From contig JALCOL010000011.1 in the NCBI GenBank assembly GCA_022649665.1, positions 1-64,000 on the forward strand: DNA of 64,000 nt, read 5' to 3'. Positions 57,485-64,000 of this stretch are shown here, one piece after another. Each line of letters opens with the position of its first letter. Within the stretch, counting starts at the first letter, position 1. Origin of the DNA: Enterococcaceae bacterium. Lineage in GTDB: Bacteria > Bacillota > Bacilli > Lactobacillales > Enterococcaceae. Made by a program: the position numbers and the translations under genes. The notes under the pieces are model-generated. The model was not told where the DNA came from, ran no database searches, and worked only from the letters and a program-made list of their open reading frames with translations.

Positions 57485-57900
57485 TAGATAACTTCCCCCT
57501 TCTTTGTAAAACGTTTTAAGGATTTTAGATAAACAAAAAATAAGTTCAAAAAAACATAAAATAAATAGCGCTTACAAATACCGTATTTCACTCCTTTCTT
57601 ATAGAAAGTATACGAGAAAAATATACTAATTACAATATATCACTTGTTTTTTATCGGAAATAAAAAAACGTTGAAAGTATGAGTTAATACCGATTTTTAA
57701 TATATCTATCTTCTAAAAAGATAACGGTTTTATTTATTTGTGCAAAGCATGTTCGTATTGATAATGTCTTTTGGATCATTTTATTCTGTTTTGTGTTGCT
57801 ACAAAACGAATTGGAAAAAAGTGAGGAAAATAGGCAGAAAATCAATATCTAAAATGCATCGTTATCTTTATTTTGCCGGATCAGTGTACAAGCGCATAGT
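57485..57900 (-). promoter_or_regulatory. Promoter and leader of the purine permease-ade operon
   Basis: On the minus strand TTGTAA (57630-57635) and TATACT (57607-57612) are 17 bp apart. The leader contains the palindrome AAATAC-C-GTATTT (57576-57588), just after the predicted start, and TGTAAAACGTTTTAAG (57505-57520), a cre-like word. Either could be an operator. From 57660 to 57900 the DNA is AT-rich with no gene and no recognised motif. Confidence 0.5.
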
Positions 57901-57966
57901 GACTAAAAATATACTATGATGAGGTATAGTAATAAAGAGCATATTTTTTGACGGAAATTACAAGTT

Positions 57967-57995
57967 TTGGTTCAATATACCCCGAAAGGTATATT
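57967..57995 (+). promoter_or_regulatory. Promoter of the CoA-disulfide reductase gene with an embedded palindrome
   Basis: TTGGTT (57967-57972) and TATATT (57990-57995) are 17 bp apart. The spacer and -10 hold the inverted repeat AATATACC - CCGAAA - GGTATATT (57974-57995). It resembles the ATACCC...GGTAT operators of CsoR/CstR-family repressors, which in several Firmicutes control sulfur-handling genes of this kind. Confidence 0.55.
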
Positions 57996-58043
57996 AAGTA
58001 TGAACATAAAGATCTAATGTAATAATTCAAGGAGGAAATTTTT

Positions 58044-59693
58044 ATGAAAATCGTGATCGTTGGCGGAGTTGCTGGCGGAATGTCTGCAGCGACAAGGCTG
58101 CGCAGACTAAAAGAAGGATGGGAAATCATCATCATTGAAAAGGGACCCTATGTTTCTTTTGCTAATTGCGGATTACCTTATTACGTATCCGGCGAAATTG
58201 CAGATCGAAAAGAATTATTTGTTCAAACGCCGGCTAAGTTAAAACAAAGATTCAACTTAGATGTCAGAACGTGCAGTGAAGTCATTGACGTTTCGCCAAC
58301 GGACCATCAAGTGATCATAAAAAATGAGGAAGAGACTTATACAGAAACATATGACAAACTGATTCTTTCTCCAGGTGCAACGCCAATCGTTCCACCGATC
58401 AAGGGTTTAAAAGCAGCAGACAATGTCTATACGCTGCGAAATGTGCCTGACTTGGATCGCATTATGGCCCAAGTTAATGAAAAGCCAAAAAGGGCAGCTG
58501 TGATCGGAGCAGGCTTTATCGGTCTTGAAATGGCAGAGAGCTTAAGAAAAAGAGGGATCGAAGTAGCGCTGATCGAACGAGCACCGCATGTGCTGCCCCC
58601 ATTCGATGAGGAAATGGCAGCCTTTGCAGCAGCAGAACTTAGAAGGAACGGTATCAATCTCTATATTGCGCGATCTGCAGTTGAATTCGCTGATGGTGGG
58701 AAAAAGATCATTCTCGACGATGGGACAGTGATCAAAACTGATTTGACCTTGCTTTCTGTTGGAATTCGCCCGGCAAGCGGCTTGGCAAAAAAAGCTGGCT
58801 TAGCTACTGGTTTGCGGGAAGGGATCCTTGTTAATGAAAAGTATCAGACAAGTGACCCGGATATATATGCCGTCGGGGATGCGATCGTCGTTAATCAGCA
58901 AGTCACTGGCCAGGGAGCCCTGATTTCGCTTGCTTCGCCCGCGAATCGCCAAGGACGCGAAGCTGCTGATGTACTTGCCGGATTGACACGTCGAAATCTT
59001 GGAAGTATCGGCACTTCGATCGTCAGAATATTTGAATTGACAGCAGCATCAACGGGATTAAATGAACGCCAAGCGAGGGAAGCAGGTCTGGATATCGCCG
59101 TCATCCATATCCTTGGAAAAGCCCATGCAGCGTATTTCCCAGGTGCTAGCGACATGCTTTTGAAACTGATCTTTCACCCGAAAAGCGGCGAAATTTACGG
59201 AGCGCAAGGAATCGGGCATGATGGGGTTGACAAAAGAATTGACGTATTATCAACAATCGTCAAGAGCAAGTTGACAGTGTTTGACTTGCCGGAGATGGAA
59301 TTTTCTTATGCACCGCCATTTGGTGCGGCAAAAGATCCAGTCAACATGCTTGGTTATGCCGCAATGAATATTGTTGAAGGAATCAGTCATTCGATCCAGT
59401 GGTATCAGCTGAAAGATGAATTGAAGAAGGGAAAAGTTTTGTTGGATGTACGGAATCGAACGGAACTAGCTGAAGGGAGTTTTCCAAACTCGATCAATAT
59501 TCCGTTAGATGAGTTGCGCGCACGTTTAAATGAACTTGACCCGAATCTAGGATATATCGTCAGCTGTCACAGCGGACAGCGAAGTTACATCGCAGAACGG
59601 ATCATGAGACAGCATGGTTTTAAAGTTTGGAATCTGGACGGGGCTGCAGCGCTTTACAAAGTAGTTCGTCCTGAAGACATGCATTTTTCTTAA
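58044..59693 (+). CDS. cdr: CoA-disulfide reductase with C-terminal rhodanese domain
   Basis: A 549-residue FAD/NAD(P)H-dependent flavoprotein of the Cdr/Nox class. The N-terminal FAD motif is IVGGVAGGMSAATRLRRL. A single redox cysteine C42 lies in SFANCGLPYYVSGE, and the second nucleotide-binding motif is AAVIGAGFIGLEMAESL. The C-terminal rhodanese domain (about 455-549) has its catalytic cysteine C508 in VSCHSGQRSY. The fusion is typical of CoA-disulfide or persulfide reductases. The ATG follows AAGGAGG. A palindromic operator sits in its promoter, so sulfide or persulfide control is plausible. Confidence 0.9.
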   Translation: MKIVIVGGVAGGMSAATRLRRLKEGWEIIIIEKGPYVSFANCGLPYYVSGEIADRKELFVQTPAKLKQRFNLDVRTCSEVIDVSPTDHQVIIKNEEETYTETYDKLILSPGATPIVPPIKGLKAADNVYTLRNVPDLDRIMAQVNEKPKRAAVIGAGFIGLEMAESLRKRGIEVALIERAPHVLPPFDEEMAAFAAAELRRNGINLYIARSAVEFADGGKKIILDDGTVIKTDLTLLSVGIRPASGLAKKAGLATGLREGILVNEKYQTSDPDIYAVGDAIVVNQQVTGQGALISLASPANRQGREAADVLAGLTRRNLGSIGTSIVRIFELTAASTGLNERQAREAGLDIAVIHILGKAHAAYFPGASDMLLKLIFHPKSGEIYGAQGIGHDGVDKRIDVLSTIVKSKLTVFDLPEMEFSYAPPFGAAKDPVNMLGYAAMNIVEGISHSIQWYQLKDELKKGKVLLDVRNRTELAEGSFPNSINIPLDELRARLNELDPNLGYIVSCHSGQRSYIAERIMRQHGFKVWNLDGAAALYKVVRPEDMHFS

Positions 59694-59775
59694 GCCTGCT
59701 TCAGGGGGATTTCTGGAGCAGAAAATGTAAATGTGTTAAAGTTGAATCAAACAGTTTTGCATTGGAGGGGATTCC

Positions 59776-60618
59776 GTGATTCGCTTGATAGTTGACAGCA
59801 CGTGCGATATACCAAAAGAATTTCAAGAAAAGCATCACATCAAGATGATTCCGCTGCAAGTGACGATTGATGGAAAAAACTATTTGGATAAAGTGAACAT
59901 TGAAACAAGAGAAATTTATCAAGAGATTCGCAAGGGTGCCGAGATTCAGACTGCACTCCCATCTTATGAAAGTATCGCCAAAGTATATGACGAATGCATC
60001 CGTGATCACGATGCGTTTATTTTTCTGACATTCAGTGGAAAAATGTCGGGAACCTATCAATTTGCAAAGGATATTTTGCAAAGCTATCAAGACAAATATC
60101 CCAAAAATGAAATGATCGTCATTGATTCTGAAAGCGGAGCACTTGCGACGGGGCTGATTGTTATGAAGTTAGCGGAATACATTGATCAAGGATCTTCTTT
60201 TACTGAAGTTGTCAAGAAAGCAAGATATTTGATCAGCAAGGTGCAGCATTTATTTATGCTGGATGATTTATCTCAGTTGGCCAAAGGGGGACGAATCAGT
60301 AACTGGAAAGCACGCGGCGGAAATTTGCTGAAGATCAAACCAATCCTCGACGTCGAAAATGGTGAAATTTGCTTGATCAAACAAGTTCGCGGGACAAAAC
60401 GCGCCTTGAAAGAATTAGGAGAGTATGTTCATGAACACATTGGCGACCCAAATCAGCTGATCGGGATCAATTATGCGGATGACCGAACATTGGCTGATGA
60501 AATCGTTGAAATCTTGAAGGGATATGGCTATCAGCATTTTCTTTACCAAGAGATCGGCAGCGTATTAAGTACTCATATCGGCTTGGAGGCAGTCGGCGTA
60601 TTCTTCTTTACGAACTGA
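59776..60618 (+). CDS. DegV family fatty-acid-binding protein (second of two)
   Basis: A 280-residue FakB/DegV-like protein starting IRLIVDSTCDIPKEFQE, with TALPSYESIAKVYDE, LTFSGKMSGTYQFAKDI and MLDDLSQLAKGGRISNW at the family positions. The GTG at 59776 follows GGAGGGG. It differs clearly from the 38579 copy in the pocket-lining segments, so the two may accept different fatty acids, as reported for paralogous FakB proteins. It is an 82-bp step behind the reductase gene and may share its transcript. Confidence 0.92.
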   Translation: MIRLIVDSTCDIPKEFQEKHHIKMIPLQVTIDGKNYLDKVNIETREIYQEIRKGAEIQTALPSYESIAKVYDECIRDHDAFIFLTFSGKMSGTYQFAKDILQSYQDKYPKNEMIVIDSESGALATGLIVMKLAEYIDQGSSFTEVVKKARYLISKVQHLFMLDDLSQLAKGGRISNWKARGGNLLKIKPILDVENGEICLIKQVRGTKRALKELGEYVHEHIGDPNQLIGINYADDRTLADEIVEILKGYGYQHFLYQEIGSVLSTHIGLEAVGVFFFTN

Positions 60619-60967
60619 TTGGTGATACTTCACGAATTTTCGTTTTTTGTTGATGGATAGCAAATTTACCATCAACATCATCAACTGAATAATTTGTTTA
60701 GGTAAAAACAGAGAGATGAACAAAATTCAAAGCAAGCGGGAATAGCGCCTCAGTGCGTTATTCCCGCTTGCTTTATCATAGATCCCAATTATTATAATTA
60801 ACAAGGATGCGCTTTCTTGTACGAGAAAATACGGTATAATTGAGATAATGGGTGAGAACTATTTACTTTTCCATTAGCTCTGCTGAAGAGGCATTGCGAA
60901 TCTTTCTATTGTGATCTTTTTAAAACATCAGCAGAGTTAAAATAGATGTTCTTTGGAGGGGGAACAT
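60619..60967 (+). other. Intergenic region with terminator, promoter and leader inverted repeat
   Basis: A 16-bp perfect stem (60729-60744 with 60759-60774, extended by CGC/GCG) follows the second degV gene and is probably its terminator, though the T-tail is short. TATAAT (60835-60840) is the likely -10 of the lipoprotein gene. The leader then has CTCTGCTGA (60878-60886) and TCAGCAGAG (60928-60936), a 9-bp inverted repeat that would close a loop of 41 nt just ahead of the Shine-Dalgarno. Confidence 0.6.
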
Positions 60968-61660
60968 ATGAAAAAGAAGCAATTATATTGGTTGGGGATG
61001 GCGATTTTGTTATTAGCGGGATGTCACGCACAGACAAGTAAGGAGAATGATACAAAGGAAAGCAATGTTTCTGCCGAATCGAAAAAAGCAGCAGTGCAAA
61101 AAGGCAGAAGTACTTCATACAGCCAATCGATCAAAAAAGACTCTTCAAATGCTGCAACTCAACCAAATTCAAGAAGTAGCGAAACTTCCGCATCACAAAC
61201 AGCTAGTAATCAGTCGCAAAGTCAGCAACCAGAAATACAAACAGGCTCGGGAATAAATGAAGCAACGATCGGAAATAACCCTATTTTCTATTTCCAAGGA
61301 ATGAATGTTCCAATATCCGTTTCGCTAGATGATTTTACTACGGCAGAAAAGAAAGTTACTTTTATTACTAAAGTCTCCTCAAATGGTGAACAGGATATCA
61401 CTCAATATGCTGCAAACTTTCAACAAATTTCACCGAAAAGTATTCGTGTGTTCTCTGCAGATCGTTCGGGGATCCGTACGGTCAATGTTGATGTTGAGAT
61501 CGATCTGACTGCCGTAATAATGAATAAGCAGGCTAGCAACCTATCTGGACCGTTATATTTATTTATCAATCGAAGTGGAACCTTATCACTAGCGACCCCC
61601 AATTATGCAGGAAATGTTCCCGATGATCAAAGGGATGTCATGATTGAATTGGTAAAGTAA
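60968..61660 (+). CDS. Lipoprotein of unknown function
   Basis: A 230-residue predicted lipoprotein: basic start MKKKQLYWLG, hydrophobic stretch and lipobox LLAGC with cysteine about residue 19. A Ser/Gln/Asn/Thr-rich linker (about 22-92) follows, of the sort that spans the wall. A compact C-terminal domain (about 95-230) of predicted beta strands includes NPIFYFQGMNVPISVSLDDF and VNVDVEIDLTAVIMN. I do not recognise the domain. The ATG at 60968 has GGAGGGGG upstream. The linker composition suggests the domain is displayed away from the membrane. Confidence 0.75.
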   Translation: MKKKQLYWLGMAILLLAGCHAQTSKENDTKESNVSAESKKAAVQKGRSTSYSQSIKKDSSNAATQPNSRSSETSASQTASNQSQSQQPEIQTGSGINEATIGNNPIFYFQGMNVPISVSLDDFTTAEKKVTFITKVSSNGEQDITQYAANFQQISPKSIRVFSADRSGIRTVNVDVEIDLTAVIMNKQASNLSGPLYLFINRSGTLSLATPNYAGNVPDDQRDVMIELVK

Positions 61661-61952
61661 CTAAAGTCAGCATATATTGACAATTTTGATGGTTTCATTT
61701 ATAGTAGTTGATGAAATAAATAAACTTCTGAAATCGAAAGAGGTATTTTGATGAGTGTCCCAAGTATCTAATTGCAAGTTGAATAGCTGATAGACTGAAC
61801 TAGGTCTATTTGGCATGCTTTCAAGTGATACCTGTCGATGAAAAGGAAGAAGATATTCCAAGACGATAGCATGTATGACTATCGTCTTTTTATATTCTCT
61901 AGAGGTTTATTTATTTTGGATAGGTGTCTCTTGTTCAGAAAGGAATTAAGAG
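61661..61952 (+). other. Intergenic region before the MutS2-like gene
   Basis: A small terminator-like hairpin, AAGACGATAG / CTATCGTCTT (61860-61869, 61879-61888), is followed by TTTAT. The part 61661-61850 shows no gene with a ribosome site and no recognised motif. GAAAGG at about 61938 serves the ATG at 61953. Confidence 0.55.
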
Positions 61953-63863
61953 ATGATCGATCAAGAAACGATCCAAAAATTGCAATTTGACAAAATGATC
62001 CACGAAGTAGCGAAGTACGCGATTGGCGACTATACAAAGGAGCGGATCCGCGCATTGGAAATATCGACCCGTCTTGCGATTGTAAAAACAAAACAAAAAG
62101 AGACTCTAGAGGCTCGTTTGATCATTGACAGTGGACAATATGTTCCCTTTATGGGACTTACTCAAATCAAGCGGCTGATGGATGAAGTGCAAAAAGGGCT
62201 GCTCCTGATGCCGCGAGAATTGATCGAGGCTGCTGACTTTTTGCGCAGTAACCGATTGATCCGAAATTTTTTTGAAAAAAATCAATATCAAGCACCGCTT
62301 CTTTATGACTATAGCAGAAGCTTGTCGGAATTTTCAGTGGTCGAAGAAACAATCTATCAAAAGATCCAAAATGGTCGAATCGCTGAAGATGCTTCCAAGG
62401 AGCTGCGACGGATTCGCAAAAAGCAGCGAGAATGCGAAAAAGAGATCGAAGAGAAACTTTTGAAGTTTTTGCATCATCCGAATAATCGCTCATTAGTCCA
62501 GGAGACATTGATCGTGAAGAAGGAGGAACACTTCACGATCCCGATCAAAGCCTCTTACAAAAATAAAGCAGGGGGCAGCATCGTTGCACAGTCAAACAAT
62601 GGCCAGACCGTATTTATCGAACCCGCAGCGGTCGAAAAGCTGAATGAGCGGTTGATGATGCTTCGCACAGAAGAAACCGCGGAAGAGTATCAGATCTTAT
62701 CCGAGTTGAATGGCTTGCTGAGCGAACGAGCATTGGCAATCACTAACGGCATCGAAGCGATAACGGCACTTGATATCATTTTTGCCCGTGCAAAATTCGG
62801 TCGGGAGCTGGGCGGGATCACTCCGCAAATAAATAAAGAAGAACGAATCGTGATCGTGCAGGGGAAGCATCCTCTTTTGCCATTAGATGCAGTACCACTC
62901 GATTTTACGCTTGGAAAATCATATCGCGGCTTGGTGATCACGGGAGCAAATGCCGGTGGGAAGACGGTCGTCTTGAAAACGATCGGGCTGTTGACGCTGA
63001 TGACGATGTTCGGCTTGCAGATCCCGGCGAAATCCGGAACGGACATCGCCGTTTTAGACCATTTGTTTGTAGATATCGGTGATCAGCAAAATATTGAAAA
63101 CGCCTTGAGCACATTTTCTGGACATATGAAAAATATTGCGGCGATCTTGCAGAGGATCGAACGCCACACTCTGGTGCTGCTCGATGAGATTGGAAGCGGG
63201 ACGGAACCTAATGAAGGCGCTGGTCTCGCGATAGCGATCATGGAAACAATGTACCAAAGCGGGGCGATACTCGTTGCGACAACGCATTATGGTGAGATCA
63301 AACGTTTTGCCGCAGAGCATGCAGATTTTATTCCAGCAGCAATGGCTTTCGATCAAGAGACGCTGACGCCGAAATATCGGCTGCAAGTCGGTCAGATCGG
63401 CGACAGTCAAGCGCTTTGGATTGCAAGAAAAATGAAGATGGCACCGGAATTGCTCCAGCAAGCCGCGGCGTTTATCAATGAAAAACAATACCCTACTCAA
63501 AAGAAGATGTTTAAGTTGGCTAAAAAAGAAGACGCGATTTTTGACAAAAAAGTGAATGAACATGCACGGTATCATAAAGGTGATCGGATCTTTTTGAATG
63601 AAAGCAAAGAAAGCGCGATCGTCTTTGAAGATCAAGGCAAGCCGGATATTCAAGTTTTTGTCAATGATGAAATACTGGAGGTTCCACGCAGAAGAGTTCG
63701 TTTTGAAGCCTCTGTACACGAATTGTATCCGCTGAACTATGATCTGGACAGTTTGTTTACCGATTTTCAAACACGCAAGCAAGCTCGTGACCTCGCACGC
63801 GGCTCCAAAAAAGCTCATAAACGATTAGCCAAAGAAGCTGAAGCACGCAAGCAGCAACTGTAG
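61953..63863 (+). CDS. MutS2-family ATPase lacking the Smr domain
   Basis: A 636-residue protein with the MutS2 layout up to the ATPase. An N-terminal clamp/core region is followed by Walker A TGANAGGKTVVLKT (about 329-342), Walker B LVLLDEIGSGTEPNEG (about 407) and the ABC-type H-loop TTHYGEIKRFA. MutS2 proteins usually run to about 780 residues with a C-terminal Smr nuclease domain. Here the protein ends with a basic tail, KKAHKRLAKEAEARKQQL, so the nuclease is missing. It may be a paralogue of full-length MutS2 acting in recombination control or ribosome rescue; the role is not established. Confidence 0.85.
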   Translation: MIDQETIQKLQFDKMIHEVAKYAIGDYTKERIRALEISTRLAIVKTKQKETLEARLIIDSGQYVPFMGLTQIKRLMDEVQKGLLLMPRELIEAADFLRSNRLIRNFFEKNQYQAPLLYDYSRSLSEFSVVEETIYQKIQNGRIAEDASKELRRIRKKQRECEKEIEEKLLKFLHHPNNRSLVQETLIVKKEEHFTIPIKASYKNKAGGSIVAQSNNGQTVFIEPAAVEKLNERLMMLRTEETAEEYQILSELNGLLSERALAITNGIEAITALDIIFARAKFGRELGGITPQINKEERIVIVQGKHPLLPLDAVPLDFTLGKSYRGLVITGANAGGKTVVLKTIGLLTLMTMFGLQIPAKSGTDIAVLDHLFVDIGDQQNIENALSTFSGHMKNIAAILQRIERHTLVLLDEIGSGTEPNEGAGLAIAIMETMYQSGAILVATTHYGEIKRFAAEHADFIPAAMAFDQETLTPKYRLQVGQIGDSQALWIARKMKMAPELLQQAAAFINEKQYPTQKKMFKLAKKEDAIFDKKVNEHARYHKGDRIFLNESKESAIVFEDQGKPDIQVFVNDEILEVPRRRVRFEASVHELYPLNYDLDSLFTDFQTRKQARDLARGSKKAHKRLAKEAEARKQQL

Positions 63864-63884
63864 AAAAGAAATCATAAAAGTATC

Positions 63885-63920
63885 CGCAAGATAGGGGATG
63901 AAAATATCTTGCGGGTTTTT
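63885..63920 (+). terminator. Terminator after the MutS2-like gene
   Basis: CCGCAAGATA / TATCTTGCGG (63885-63894, 63906-63915) followed by GTTTTTCT. Confidence 0.85.
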
Positions 63921-64000
63921 CTGTATTTTAAGGTAAAATAGGGTGGTAGCAGGAAAGCGGCTGACCGCAGCTATTTACAATGGAAAAGAATTTTGACAAG
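63921..64000 (+). other. Right edge: possible promoter and start of another gene
   Basis: TAAAAT (63935-63940) could be a -10. A small hairpin AGCGGCTGACCGCAGCT lies nearby. An ATG at 63980 opens MEKNFDK up to the edge but has no ribosome-binding site close by, so a coding start here is unproved. Confidence 0.2.

Noticed and set aside
57485-57720. Purine riboswitch before the purine permease
   Set aside because: The conserved purine aptamer words were not found on the minus strand in the leader.
61667-61861. 64-residue minus-strand frame between the lipoprotein and MutS2-like genes
   Set aside because: No ribosome site, unremarkable composition and no recognisable motif.
63054-63818. 254-residue open frame on the minus strand antisense to the MutS2-like gene
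   Set aside because: No Shine-Dalgarno and no family motif. The plus-strand gene has intact ATPase motifs across the same bases.

Overview
The window looks like the replication-origin region of a low-to-moderate GC Firmicute of the order Lactobacillales. Gene order is closest to what I know of Enterococcaceae: serS next to a two-component system, rsmG-parA-parB-ychF, mnmG-mnmE-jag-yidC-rnpA-rpmH, then dnaA-dnaN-yaaA-recF-gyrB-gyrA-rpsF-ssb-rpsR-gdpP-rplI-dnaB-purA. A T-box ahead of serS, TTG/GTG starts behind strong Shine-Dalgarno sequences and Firmicute-type DnaA boxes agree with this. No species is assigned. No tRNA, insertion sequence, prophage or CRISPR array was seen.

Layout. 1-145 holds the 5' leader and promoter of an rRNA operon that leaves the window on the minus strand. 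542-5384 (plus) carries a response regulator, sensor kinase, D-Ala-D-Ala carboxypeptidase and T-box-controlled serS. 5453-9873 (minus) is rsmG-parA-parB-DUF951-ychF-DUF1129. 10195-16402 (plus, head-on to replication) is an accessory pair: a secreted 5'-nucleotidase and a very large secreted nuclease, each ending in a long array of choline-binding-type repeats. 16463-22296 (minus) is rpmH-rnpA-yidC-jag and mnmE-mnmG.

The origin is bipartite. DnaA boxes lie upstream of dnaA (22483-22761) and between dnaA and dnaN (24301-24320), and the latter run into TAC repeats (DnaA-trio) and an AT-rich unwinding element. A smaller DnaA-box cluster follows dnaN. To the right, replication, gyrase and ribosomal genes are read outward (co-directional). 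A perfect parS site lies at 53916-53931, about 30 kb from the origin, and its cognate parA/parB are in the window.

From about 38.5 kb the window is metabolic and accessory: two DegV proteins, HelD, a ZIP metal transporter, arcA-arcB with divergent argR but no arcC, a Dps-like protein lacking both ferroxidase histidines, a cytidine/guanine-type deaminase, a GntR regulator, a DUF536-like coiled-coil protein, manA, a siderophore ABC transporter with two Fur-type palindromes in the divergent promoter, an adenine deaminase/purine permease operon, a CoA-disulfide reductase-rhodanese fusion behind a CsoR/CstR-like palindrome, a lipoprotein and a MutS2 relative without an Smr domain.

Functional links. 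The surface nuclease and 5'-nucleotidase could turn extracellular DNA into nucleosides. The purine permease, adenine deaminase, deaminase and PurA would use purines taken up. No single undescribed system is proved here. The best leads are the surface nucleic-acid pair, the everted parS-like palindrome at rsmG, the terminator-like hairpin in the dnaA leader, the dispersed hairpin repeat at 35.6 and 54.3 kb, the histidine-less Dps protein and a 19-codon reading frame behind dnaN.
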